A stretch of DNA of 64,000 nt. It comes from Verrucomicrobiota bacterium (GTDB lineage Bacteria > Verrucomicrobiota > Verrucomicrobiia > Opitutales > UBA953). Numbering within the stretch: the stretch's first letter is position 1; each line of letters opens with the position of its first letter. The notes under the pieces were generated by a model that saw only the letters and a list, made by a program, of their open reading frames with translations, searched no databases and had not been told where the DNA came from. A program made the position numbers and the translations under genes. Positions 39,685 to 47,507 of this stretch are shown here, one piece after another. The stretch is from the NCBI GenBank assembly GCA_026397965.1, contig JAPLTU010000039.1, forward strand, positions 62,001 through 126,000, read 5' to 3'.

Positions 39685-41595
39685 ATGCCCGCGCATCATC
39701 ACCCTGAAGAAAATCACGCGGACGAATGGCGCGGACTCGCGACTTTGGCCTTTGTTTGCGGGCTCGGAGGCATCGCAGCGTGGATTGCGTACTCCTACGG
39801 CGCAGCGCCTTGGGTGCGCTACGCTTTAGCCGGCGGCGCGAGTCTAGCCGGCGGTTGGGAAGCCGCGGAAGAAGGTTGGCACGCCCTGCGTTGGCATCGC
39901 CGCATCGACGTCCACACGCTCATGCTTTTGGCGGCGCTCGGAGCCTGGATTGTCGGTCAGCCGCTGGAAGGTGTGCTCCTGCTTTTCCTCTTTTCGACCG
40001 CCGGAGCGATCGAACATTACGCCATGGCCCGCACCCGTGGCGCCATCGACGCCTTGCTTGATCGGGCGCCGAAGAAAGCCCGGCTAATCAGCGCCGAAGG
40101 CAATGAAATCGAGGTTCCGGTGACTAATCTTCTTCCCGGAGACCGTATGGTTGTGCTCCCAGGAGAACTGGTACCAGCAGACGGCAAAGTCGAATCCGGC
40201 GAGAGTGCGATCGATGAATCGACCCTCACTGGAGAAGCCAAACCGGTCGACAAACAGACCGGTAGCGACGTCGCGGGCGGGACGCTTAACTCCTGGGGCA
40301 GACTGGTCGTGCGCGTGACCAAAGCCGATCAAGACAGCGCCCTTCATCGTATCGTTAAGCTCATCCGCGAAGCCCAGGAAAGTAAAGCGCCTGCCCAGCG
40401 CGCCATCGATCGCTGGGGCGACAGCTACGCCCTCTTCACCCTCTCCGCTGCCGCCCTATTCTTCATGATTCTGCTGGCTACGGGCGTTTCCGCCTTCGGC
40501 GACGACCGCTCGGCGCTTTACCGTGCCATGACGCTGCTGGTCGTGCTGAGTCCCTGCGCGCTTGTTCTTTCCGTACCCTCCGCCGTGCTGGCGGCGATCG
40601 CCGCTGGCGCGCGTCACGGCATCTTATTCCGAGGCGGTGCGGCTGTAGAACGCTTGGCGGATGTCGATTGCATCTGCTTTGACAAAACCGGGACCTTGAC
40701 CGCCGGAGAACCCGAAGTCGCCGCCTTGGAAGTTTTTCCAGCGACGGCTGACCGGCGACGCGCCCTGAGCGCATTCCTCTCGCTTGAAGCTGGCACCACC
40801 CACCCATTTGCAGCTGGAATCGTCCGCGCCTGTCAAAGCGAGGGCGCCGTCATGTTGGCAGTAAAAGGGCTTTCTAATTCGCCCGGACAAGGCGTTTCGG
40901 GCTCAGTCGAGGGAACACGCTGGAGTGTCGGCACCCGTGAATTCACTGGAAGCCACGAACTCGCCGAGGCCGGAGTTCCTACTGGAGCCATTGTCAGCGA
41001 GGTATGGGCCTCCGACGGCACCGTCACCGTTCGGGCCACCCTCGTTGACCGCATCCGCCCAGAAAGCGCCCCCACCCTCGCTTCTCTGCATACCCGAGGC
41101 ATCCGCACCCTGATGCTCACGGGAGACCGCGAAGAGGCCGCCGCGGTGGCTGCACAACAGGTCGGAGTACAAAGCTACGCCGCTGCCCTCACTCCTGACG
41201 CCAAAATGGCCGCCATCCGCCGGCTCTCCGCCGAAGGTCATGTCGTCGCCATGGTGGGTGACGGCGTAAACGATGCCCCAAGCCTTGCCGCCGCTGATGT
41301 GGCGGTGGGCATGGGCGGTCGCGGAAGCGATGCCGCCCTTGAATCCAGCGATGTCGTCCTAGCAGACGATCGGATCGGTCGTCTCGTCGACGCCATCGAG
41401 CTTAGCCGAAGCGCACGTGCCGCGATTCGTTTTAATGTCATCCTTTCCATCGGGGCGGCCCTAGGGATGGCCGCGACCGTTCTCCTGTTACCGGGAGTGA
41501 AACTTACCCTTGGCGTCATGGTCCACGAAGGCAGCACCGTCTTGGTCTGTCTGAATGGCCTGCGCCTCCTAACCCATCGCCCCGTTCGCCGCTAA
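39685..41595 (+). CDS. P1B-type heavy-metal-translocating ATPase (P1B-4-like)
   Basis: 636-residue metal-exporting ATPase. No N-terminal HMA domain; instead a short His-rich start (MPAHHHPEENH). TGE actuator (182-184), membrane metal motif S289-P-C291, phosphorylation site D333 in DKTGT, HP in TTHPFAAG, GDGVNDAP hinge and HEGST (614-618) in the last helix. SPC plus the HEG(G/S)T type motif points to the P1B-4 group, which handles Co, Zn or Fe, rather than Cu (CPC) or classic Zn/Cd (CPC with a C-terminal Asp). Monocistronic, divergent from the RHH gene. Start has no Shine-Dalgarno sequence. Confidence 0.9.
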   Translation: MPAHHHPEENHADEWRGLATLAFVCGLGGIAAWIAYSYGAAPWVRYALAGGASLAGGWEAAEEGWHALRWHRRIDVHTLMLLAALGAWIVGQPLEGVLLLFLFSTAGAIEHYAMARTRGAIDALLDRAPKKARLISAEGNEIEVPVTNLLPGDRMVVLPGELVPADGKVESGESAIDESTLTGEAKPVDKQTGSDVAGGTLNSWGRLVVRVTKADQDSALHRIVKLIREAQESKAPAQRAIDRWGDSYALFTLSAAALFFMILLATGVSAFGDDRSALYRAMTLLVVLSPCALVLSVPSAVLAAIAAGARHGILFRGGAAVERLADVDCICFDKTGTLTAGEPEVAALEVFPATADRRRALSAFLSLEAGTTHPFAAGIVRACQSEGAVMLAVKGLSNSPGQGVSGSVEGTRWSVGTREFTGSHELAEAGVPTGAIVSEVWASDGTVTVRATLVDRIRPESAPTLASLHTRGIRTLMLTGDREEAAAVAAQQVGVQSYAAALTPDAKMAAIRRLSAEGHVVAMVGDGVNDAPSLAAADVAVGMGGRGSDAALESSDVVLADDRIGRLVDAIELSRSARAAIRFNVILSIGAALGMAATVLLLPGVKLTLGVMVHEGSTVLVCLNGLRLLTHRPVRR

Positions 41596-41603
41596 GGCAC
41601 AAA

Positions 41604-41634
41604 AAAGGGCGCCACACCGAGAGGGACGCCCTTT
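41604..41634. terminator. Bidirectional terminator between metal ATPase gene and rng
   Basis: Stem AAAGGGCG / CGCCCTTT with an imperfect inner part. Six A precede it, giving a U-tract for the minus strand, and it lies between two convergent genes. Confidence 0.65.
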
Positions 41635-41656
41635 AAGCAGGATTCTCCCTTAAGAC

Positions 41657-43378
41657 TTAGCGTAGTTCCTTGCCGGCGCCATCGAAGAGCTTGAAAGCTT
41701 CGATGCTATAGGCGGGATCAGGCTTAGTGCCCAGACGAACCTTACAGGACTTCATCAAGTCACGGAAGAATTCGCGGTCTTCAGTCACGATACGATCCAA
41801 GTTGATCGGGTGAAGCAGGATGTTGATTTCAAGCTCCTTATCGGGGCCGTAAGTCTCGCGCAATCTGCGAATCGTGCTGAGCAATTTGCGTTGGATTTCG
41901 ACGGAGACCGTCCGCGGGTTCTTCACGATGCCGCGACCTTGGCAATGCGGACACGCCGTATACATCGAGGTCGTATTCGACTCGGTATGGCGTTGCCGAG
42001 TCATCTGGAGGACTCCTAATTGCGAAATCGGGAGAATCTGGTGCTTGGCCCGGTCGCCTTCCATCGCCTCGCGCATGGTGTCGTAGACCTTCTTGCGGTC
42101 CTTGGGGTTCTTCATGTCAATCGTGTCGACCATGATGAGACCGCCTAAGTTACGGAGCTGGATCTGACGGGCAGCCTCGGTGACGGCCTCAAGATTCGCC
42201 TGAACGATGTAGTCCTTGCCGTCCTTGGTCGCGCCACGATGGGAGCCCGTATTAACGTCGATTGCCGTGAGCGCTTCGGTTTCGTCGATGACGATTTCGC
42301 CGCCGCTCGGGAGCGGCACGCGACGCTGGAAGAGCTGCTCGATCTGACGCTCGATATTATAACGTTCAAAGACAGGAATTGGGTCTTTATAAAGCTCCAC
42401 GCGAGAGCGCGAACGAGGCGAGATTTCGCCGACCAACTCTTGGACGAGCTTAAAGTCTTCTTCATTATCGACCAGGATACGGTCCACTTCTTCGGTCAAG
42501 AAATCGCGCACCGTCCGCTCAATCAGCCCAGGCTCGCTATAAAGCAGGACAGGCTTGCGTTCGGGAGCGTTGATTTTTTCAACAATCGCTTGCCACCGAC
42601 GAAGCAAAACATGCAAGTCGCGCACGAACCAGCGGGCCTGTTTACCTTCGCCCGCGGTACGGATGATGATACCCATGCCTTCGGGAATCGTCAGCGAACG
42701 GAGGATGTCTTTCAGCCGTTCGCGTTCCGAAGCCTCTTCGATTTTACGTGAAACGCCGCAAGCTCCACTGAAAGGCATCAAGACCAGGTAACGACCCGCC
42801 AGTGCGATGTTGGTCGTCGAACGCGGACCCTTGGTCCCGATCTGATCCTTGACGACTTGGATGACGATATCCGAACCCGCTGGGAAAAGCTGCGGGATGT
42901 CCTTGGCCTGGTAGCGAGCCTTGCGCTGCTTCTGTTCGGCGGATTCGTTATCCCGGATAAATTCCACCTGCGAGTCATTCGCCGCTGGAAGCATGTCCCA
43001 ATAGTGCAGAAAGGCATTCTTGGGTTGGCCGATATCGACGAAGGCGGCCTTGAGACCGGCTTCGAGGTTTTGGACGCGGCCCTTGAAGATCGAGCCCACC
43101 ATGCGGGTCTCGCCCTTGTGTTCGATTTCAAACTTATCGAGTACGCCATTGGTCAGCAAAGCGACTCGCTTCTCCAAGGTCTCGGCATTGATTACCAATT
43201 CTCGATAGACCGCACGGTCTTTGGAGAAATGCTTGACGATGCGTTGCAGGAGCGGGAGCTCCTTACGACGACGGTCGGCATCCTCCGCCAGCTTTTGCTG
43301 GTCGATCGGAGAGGTTTGTTCGCCGCCTTCCGGCAGCTCATCTTGGATATCTTCAGGTTCGGTATTATTGTCGGTCAT
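41657..43378 (-). CDS. rng: Ribonuclease G/E
   Basis: Endoribonuclease for rRNA maturation and mRNA decay. 573 residues. An acidic N-terminal extension (about 1-60) precedes the S1 domain with KGRVQNLEAGLKAAFVDIG. The catalytic DNase I-like domain has TAIDVNTGSHRG and IMVDTIDM for the Mg-binding aspartates, and the Zn-link cysteines are in CPHCQGRG. It lacks the long C-terminal scaffold of RNase E, so it is RNase G-like in architecture. It lies 5 bases after rodA in the same direction. Confidence 0.94.
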   Translation of the reverse strand: MTDNNTEPEDIQDELPEGGEQTSPIDQQKLAEDADRRRKELPLLQRIVKHFSKDRAVYRELVINAETLEKRVALLTNGVLDKFEIEHKGETRMVGSIFKGRVQNLEAGLKAAFVDIGQPKNAFLHYWDMLPAANDSQVEFIRDNESAEQKQRKARYQAKDIPQLFPAGSDIVIQVVKDQIGTKGPRSTTNIALAGRYLVLMPFSGACGVSRKIEEASERERLKDILRSLTIPEGMGIIIRTAGEGKQARWFVRDLHVLLRRWQAIVEKINAPERKPVLLYSEPGLIERTVRDFLTEEVDRILVDNEEDFKLVQELVGEISPRSRSRVELYKDPIPVFERYNIERQIEQLFQRRVPLPSGGEIVIDETEALTAIDVNTGSHRGATKDGKDYIVQANLEAVTEAARQIQLRNLGGLIMVDTIDMKNPKDRKKVYDTMREAMEGDRAKHQILPISQLGVLQMTRQRHTESNTTSMYTACPHCQGRGIVKNPRTVSVEIQRKLLSTIRRLRETYGPDKELEINILLHPINLDRIVTEDREFFRDLMKSCKVRLGTKPDPAYSIEAFKLFDGAGKELR

Positions 43379-43383
43379 CTCGG

Positions 43384-44718
43384 TCAGGCGGTTAAGCCGG
43401 TTGCCGGAGAGCCTCCACCTTCGCCGCCATCAGCCGAATGCCGATGAACGCTCTGGACTAGTCCAAGGAGCAGGAAACAGCTAAGTACGAAAGACCCTCC
43501 GTAGCTAAGAAAAGGAAGGGGAACCCCAGTGACGGGCATCAGATCGATGTTCATGCCGATATTAATGACGACGTGGGTGCCGAGCACCACCGCCGCCCCG
43601 ATCGCCAAAAGCGCGCCGAACCGATCGGCCGCCAGGGAGGCCGTACGCACGACCCGCCAGAACAAGAGAGCAAAAGCACCAATCACCAAGAGTCCGCCCG
43701 TGAGGCCGATTTCCTCGGCCATCCCGGAAAATAGAAAATCGTTATGCGCAGCGGCTTCCGGCAAATAGCCGAAGCGCGCTTGCGTGCCATTTCCGATACC
43801 CTGACCGCTGACTCCGCCCCGACCAACCGCGATGACGGCCTGTCGGACGTTCCACGTCACGCCTAACCCACGAGGATCAACCACTTGCGGGGCGACAAAT
43901 GACATGATGCGCTCCCGTTGGTAATCTTTTAACAAGAAGAACCAGGCAGCTTTTTCGTGATTACCTCGCACCGCCCGAGCCGGATCGCGATCCTCGGGAT
44001 GGCTTTCGGAATATTCGACGACTCCTTTGGAGTATTCTCTCAAATCTAAGGCCAGAATACCCGCAAAAACAAAGGCCGACACTCCGGCCACCACAAAGAA
44101 CCTGGAAGCTAAGCCAGCCACGAACAGTAAGATAAATGAAAGCGGCAGGTAGATGAGTGCAGAACCTAGGTCAGGCTGCACAAAAATCAAGACAAAGGGC
44201 ACGGCGGCGACCCCTAAAGCCTTCACGACGGTTTGCCAGGTCGCGCGAAAACTTCCGATCGGCAAACGCGAGAGCAAAGCGGCTAAAAAAACCAAGGCCC
44301 CGACCTTGGCGAATTCCGAGGGCTGCAGGGAAAACGGGCCGAAATCCATCCAGCGCCGCGCCCCATTGATACTTCGAATAAAGCTGCCTAAATCGGCTTT
44401 CAACAAAGCGCAGGCGGCGATTGGTAAAAGCAGCAACACCCCCGCCAGATAAATTCGGCGAGCGTGGATTTGGATCAAACGGTAATTGATTGAAGAAACC
44501 GCCCAATAGGCAACCCAGCCCAAGGCGATAAAAACCATTTGCGAGCGATAAAAGCCCGTGTCTTTTGCGACCCCTGCGGAATGGATGGCGACCACTCCCA
44601 AGGAACTTAAAATGGCGATGACTACGACCTGCGTCCAATCCGTCCGCCAAGCAAAATTAGCAAATTTATCCCACCAGATTGCGGCCTGGGACCGCTCGTC
44701 TTCTAGGAGGTGGGACAT
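43384..44718 (-). CDS. rodA: Rod-shape-determining SEDS glycosyltransferase RodA
   Basis: Peptidoglycan polymerase of the SEDS family, acting with a class B PBP during elongation. 444 residues from ATG 44718 (MSHLLEDERSQ); a TTG at 44730 is the alternative. About ten membrane helices. Conserved stretches are NGARRWMDFGPFSLQPSEFAKVG, the extracellular WFFLLKDYQRERI loop and GVPLPFLSYGGSF near the end. The order rodA-rng on one strand recalls the mre/rodA/rng arrangement of many bacteria. FtsW cannot be fully excluded, but the rng neighbour favours RodA. Confidence 0.88.
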   Translation of the reverse strand: MSHLLEDERSQAAIWWDKFANFAWRTDWTQVVVIAILSSLGVVAIHSAGVAKDTGFYRSQMVFIALGWVAYWAVSSINYRLIQIHARRIYLAGVLLLLPIAACALLKADLGSFIRSINGARRWMDFGPFSLQPSEFAKVGALVFLAALLSRLPIGSFRATWQTVVKALGVAAVPFVLIFVQPDLGSALIYLPLSFILLFVAGLASRFFVVAGVSAFVFAGILALDLREYSKGVVEYSESHPEDRDPARAVRGNHEKAAWFFLLKDYQRERIMSFVAPQVVDPRGLGVTWNVRQAVIAVGRGGVSGQGIGNGTQARFGYLPEAAAHNDFLFSGMAEEIGLTGGLLVIGAFALLFWRVVRTASLAADRFGALLAIGAAVVLGTHVVINIGMNIDLMPVTGVPLPFLSYGGSFVLSCFLLLGLVQSVHRHSADGGEGGGSPATGLTA

Positions 44719-44728
44719 GCCCTGAGGC

Positions 44729-44821
44729 AACCCAGATTAGGTTGAACTGGCAAGGCGAACCTCCCGAAAGGGCTTGCGACTAAGCCTCCGAGCGTAAGGG
44801 TATGACCCCCGGAACCTCCGG
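44729..44821. other. Hairpin-rich divergent region between rodA and RNase Y
   Basis: Between the two divergent starts lie three compact hairpins. The first is CAACC/GGTTG (44728-44744). The second is GCAAG with an inner CCC-GAAA-GGG tetraloop stem and CTTGC (44750-44777). The third is CCGG-AACCT-CCGG (44809-44821). It must hold both promoters, and it may be a structured leader for either gene. I recognise no riboswitch or RNA family. Confidence 0.35.
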
Positions 44822-44842
44822 TAAGCACCAAGCCTTCCTCCT

Positions 44843-46273
44843 GTGGCCGCTGACCAAAGCATTCTCGCCTCCGTGGCATTCTCCTCCGGAGCGATCGTCG
44901 CTTATGCGGTGGCAAAGTGGCGGGAAAACACCCTTGGAGCCCTCCGCGACGCCCGTTTGCGCACCGAAGTCGAATTAGCCCGCCGCGAAGCGACCGTCGA
45001 GGCTTCCGAGCTTCACGCCAAGGCGGAGGCCGAAAAACGTGAGGCGAACCAGCTCAAGGCGGCCGCCGAAATCGAAGCCCACCTTGCCGCCGAACTTAAG
45101 GCTGAAAGCGAACGCCAACGCGACTTCTTAGGCCGCGAACTCCAACGGCTTTCCGGCCTCAACCCCGAAGAGGCCCGCAAACTCACCATCGATACCCTTC
45201 GCAAGGAATATCAGGATGAGGCCCAGCACCTGCGACGCGAATTACTTGATCAGGTAGAACAAGATATTTCGGATGAAGCCCGGCGCAAATTACTTTCGGC
45301 GATGCAACGGCTCACGACGCAAACCACGCAAGACGCGACCACCGTCGCCGTTTCGCTGCCCGGGGAAGAAATGAAAGGACGCTTGATTGGCCGGGAAGGA
45401 CGCAACATCCGCACGTTTGAACAAACCACCGGTGCCACCTTACTCATCGACGAAACTCCTGGGGTTGTCTTGATTTCTTGCTTCGATCCGGTGCGCCGCG
45501 AAATCGCGCGTATCGCGCTCGACCGCATCGTTAAAGACGGCCGCATCTCGCCCGGTCTCATTGAAGACACCGTCCGCACCTCCTCCGAAGAGGTCGTAAA
45601 ACAGGCCTTGCGACACGGTCGCGATGCCGTGCGTGACTTGGGATTACCGCCGATGGATCCGGCGGTCGAAGAGCTTTTAGGTCGCTTGTATTTCCGACTT
45701 TCAGCCAACCAAAACACCCTCGCCCACTCCATCGAAGTCGCTCAACTCTGCGCGATGTTGGCCGCGGAAATCGGTATCGACCCCGTGCCCGCGAAAAGAG
45801 CCGGACTGCTTCATGACATCGGCAAGGCCATCGAAGCTGAAGCTGGCAGCAGCCACGCTCTCGCCGGCGCCGCCCTGCTCCGCCGGGTCGGCGAAGATCC
45901 GCGCGTGGTGAATGCCGTCGCCGCCCACCATCGCGAAATCGAAGCCGAAAGTCTTTATGCACCCCTCGTCATGATCGCTGACTCAGCCTCGGGCTCACGT
46001 CCCGGCGCCCGCGCTTCCACCCTCGAGAGCTATGCGCAACGCGTGAAACGCTTAGAAGAAGTTGCCCTGACTTTCGAAGGGGTCAGTGAAGCCTTTGCCT
46101 TCCAGTCCGGACGGGAACTTCGGGTGATAGTCGACCCAGGCAAAATCGATGATTTCGGGGCGACCGAGCTCATCCGCCGGATCAGACTTAAGGTGGAAGA
46201 GACCCTTTCTTACCAAGGAACGGTCAAAATCGTGCTTATTCGTGAACAAAGGTTCACTGAAGAGGCTCGCTGA
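44843..46273 (+). CDS. rny: Ribonuclease Y
   Basis: Membrane-anchored endoribonuclease that initiates mRNA decay. 476 residues, slightly shorter than the usual 510-520. An N-terminal helix (about 6-24) is followed by a long Ala/Glu-rich coiled coil (about 28-140), the KH domain with GRLIGREGRNIR, and the HD domain with HSIEVAQL and the metal pair in LLHDIGKA, then AAHHREIEAES. GTG start with no Shine-Dalgarno sequence; the true start could be a few codons off. Divergent from rodA-rng, so two different RNase systems sit back to back. Confidence 0.94.
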   Translation: MAADQSILASVAFSSGAIVAYAVAKWRENTLGALRDARLRTEVELARREATVEASELHAKAEAEKREANQLKAAAEIEAHLAAELKAESERQRDFLGRELQRLSGLNPEEARKLTIDTLRKEYQDEAQHLRRELLDQVEQDISDEARRKLLSAMQRLTTQTTQDATTVAVSLPGEEMKGRLIGREGRNIRTFEQTTGATLLIDETPGVVLISCFDPVRREIARIALDRIVKDGRISPGLIEDTVRTSSEEVVKQALRHGRDAVRDLGLPPMDPAVEELLGRLYFRLSANQNTLAHSIEVAQLCAMLAAEIGIDPVPAKRAGLLHDIGKAIEAEAGSSHALAGAALLRRVGEDPRVVNAVAAHHREIEAESLYAPLVMIADSASGSRPGARASTLESYAQRVKRLEEVALTFEGVSEAFAFQSGRELRVIVDPGKIDDFGATELIRRIRLKVEETLSYQGTVKIVLIREQRFTEEAR

Positions 46274-46286
46274 GGGACTTTCTTGT

Positions 46287-46315
46287 TGTTAATCAATAGG
46301 GGGTACTTATTCACA
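46287..46315 (+). promoter_or_regulatory. Candidate promoter of the RGG-rich protein gene
   Basis: TTGTTA, a 16-base spacer, then TATTCA lie just after the rny stop. They leave a leader of about 150 bases that contains a GGAGG-TTCGT-CCTCC hairpin. It is a visual match only. Confidence 0.35.
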
Positions 46316-46469
46316 TAGTTTCCGGTAATCATCCCGAGAGCAATTTCGGCATCCCCAAGGAGGTTCGTCCTCCGTCACCAAGGGACCGACAAACGCGTGG
46401 CGTCTCCACTACGGAAACGTCCCGCATCACACCGGCCAGCCCCAACGAAGGCTGCCCAAAAAAAGAAAC

Positions 46470-47462
46470 ATGAGCCAACCAGAAACCCAGGGCCAGGAGC
46501 CAGTCTCCGCCCAACAGCCCGCTGCGGACGCAGGCGCCAATGAAGTCCGCACCCCCGCACCCCGTATCAACGAAGCCAAGTTAGAGTCCGCCCACGCGGA
46601 ACTCCCTCCGCTTTCAGTGATCGGAGCAACCGCCGAACCCGCCGCCAAACCCGGTACCATCGTCGCCCCGAAGCAATTCGGTCGTCGCGGTGTTCCTCGT
46701 GGCGCCGCCCCCACCGCTAACGGTCCAGCCGCACGTCCAGTCATGGGCGTCGTCGAAAACCCCGCTGATCTCACCGAGACTATCTCTGGTGCCTTAGCAC
46801 AGCAACCCGCGCAGCCGCGCGAGCCTCGTGAACAACGCGAACCACGCGAACCTCGTCAACCGCAAGAGGGCACTCCCACCGGAGACCGTCCGCAGGTCGA
46901 AGATCGTCCGCGTCGCGAACCCCGCCAGGAAGGAATCCCTCAAGGCGATCGTCCTCGCTATGAAGACCGTCCTCGCCGGGAGCCCCGTCAAGAGGGCGCC
47001 CCTCAAGGCGATCGTCCGCGCTTCGAAGACCGTCCACGTCGCGAGCCTCGCCAAGAAGGAATCCCTCAAGGAGATCGCCCTCGCTACGAAGACCGCCCTC
47101 GCCGGGAGCCTCGTCAAGAAGGCGCCCCTCAAGGCGATCGTCCTCGCCGCGAAGAACGTCCTCGCATCCAAATCGAACCCGTCGTTATCCCCGTCCAAGC
47201 TCCGATTGGTTTTTGGGCGACGCTGAAACGCAAGCTCGCTTCGCTCTTCGGCATCCCCAACAAGGCCGTATTCGTTCCGTCCGAACGTCCCGACCAAGCT
47301 CGGGGTGATTTCCGTGGAGAACGCAACGATCGCGGTCCTCGCGGCCATTCTCGTGGCGGCCCACGGGGTGATTCCCGCGGTGGATCACGTGGCGGCCCAC
47401 GCGGTGGACGAGGCGACTTCCGCGGAGAACGCGGTCCTCGCAACGGCCCTCGCGAAGGCTAA
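46470..47462 (+). CDS. Intrinsically disordered repeat / RGG-rich protein
   Basis: 330 residues with no recognisable enzyme domain. The N-terminal 115 residues are Ala/Pro/Glu rich. Residues 129-232 are five copies of a 21-residue unit (EPRQEGxPQGDRPRxEDRPRR). A short hydrophobic-basic segment IGFWATLKRKLASLFGIP (246-263) follows, and the tail (about 278-330) is a run of RGG, RG and GDFRGER boxes like those of RNA-binding condensate proteins. Arginine content is extreme. It lies downstream of RNase Y with its own likely promoter and a terminator. RNA binding is inference. No Shine-Dalgarno sequence precedes the ATG. Confidence 0.75.
   Translation: MSQPETQGQEPVSAQQPAADAGANEVRTPAPRINEAKLESAHAELPPLSVIGATAEPAAKPGTIVAPKQFGRRGVPRGAAPTANGPAARPVMGVVENPADLTETISGALAQQPAQPREPREQREPREPRQPQEGTPTGDRPQVEDRPRREPRQEGIPQGDRPRYEDRPRREPRQEGAPQGDRPRFEDRPRREPRQEGIPQGDRPRYEDRPRREPRQEGAPQGDRPRREERPRIQIEPVVIPVQAPIGFWATLKRKLASLFGIPNKAVFVPSERPDQARGDFRGERNDRGPRGHSRGGPRGDSRGGSRGGPRGGRGDFRGERGPRNGPREG
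46854..47165 (+). repeat. Five tandem 63-bp coding repeats
   Basis: Five in-frame 63-bp units encode a 21-residue motif inside the RGG-rich protein. Units 2 and 4 (EGIPQ..RYED) resemble each other, as do units 3 and 5 (EGAPQ), so the array looks like a duplicated 126-bp dimer. Confidence 0.85.
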
Positions 47463-47470
47463 ACTAAACG

Positions 47471-47501
47471 GGGGCGCCAATCGGCGCCCCCGCTTCTTTT
47501 C
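47471..47501 (+). terminator. Terminator of the RGG-rich protein gene
   Basis: Hairpin GGGGGCGCC / GGCGCCCCC with a 4-base loop, then GCTTCTTTT, 8 bases after the stop. murA begins 7 bases later. Confidence 0.75.
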
Positions 47502-47507
47502 CCCACC

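Noticed and set aside
44720-44760. Resemblance of the minus strand to the 3' half of a TPP riboswitch
   Set aside because: The essential CUGAGA core and the GGAUAAUGCC segment are missing, and neither rodA nor rny is a thiamin gene.
44728-44842. SRP (4.5S) RNA between rodA and rny
   Set aside because: The conserved GGAAGCAGCC-type loop is absent on both strands.
46854-47165. CRISPR-like or satellite repeat
   Set aside because: The repeats are in frame, without spacers, and encode a coherent 21-residue motif.
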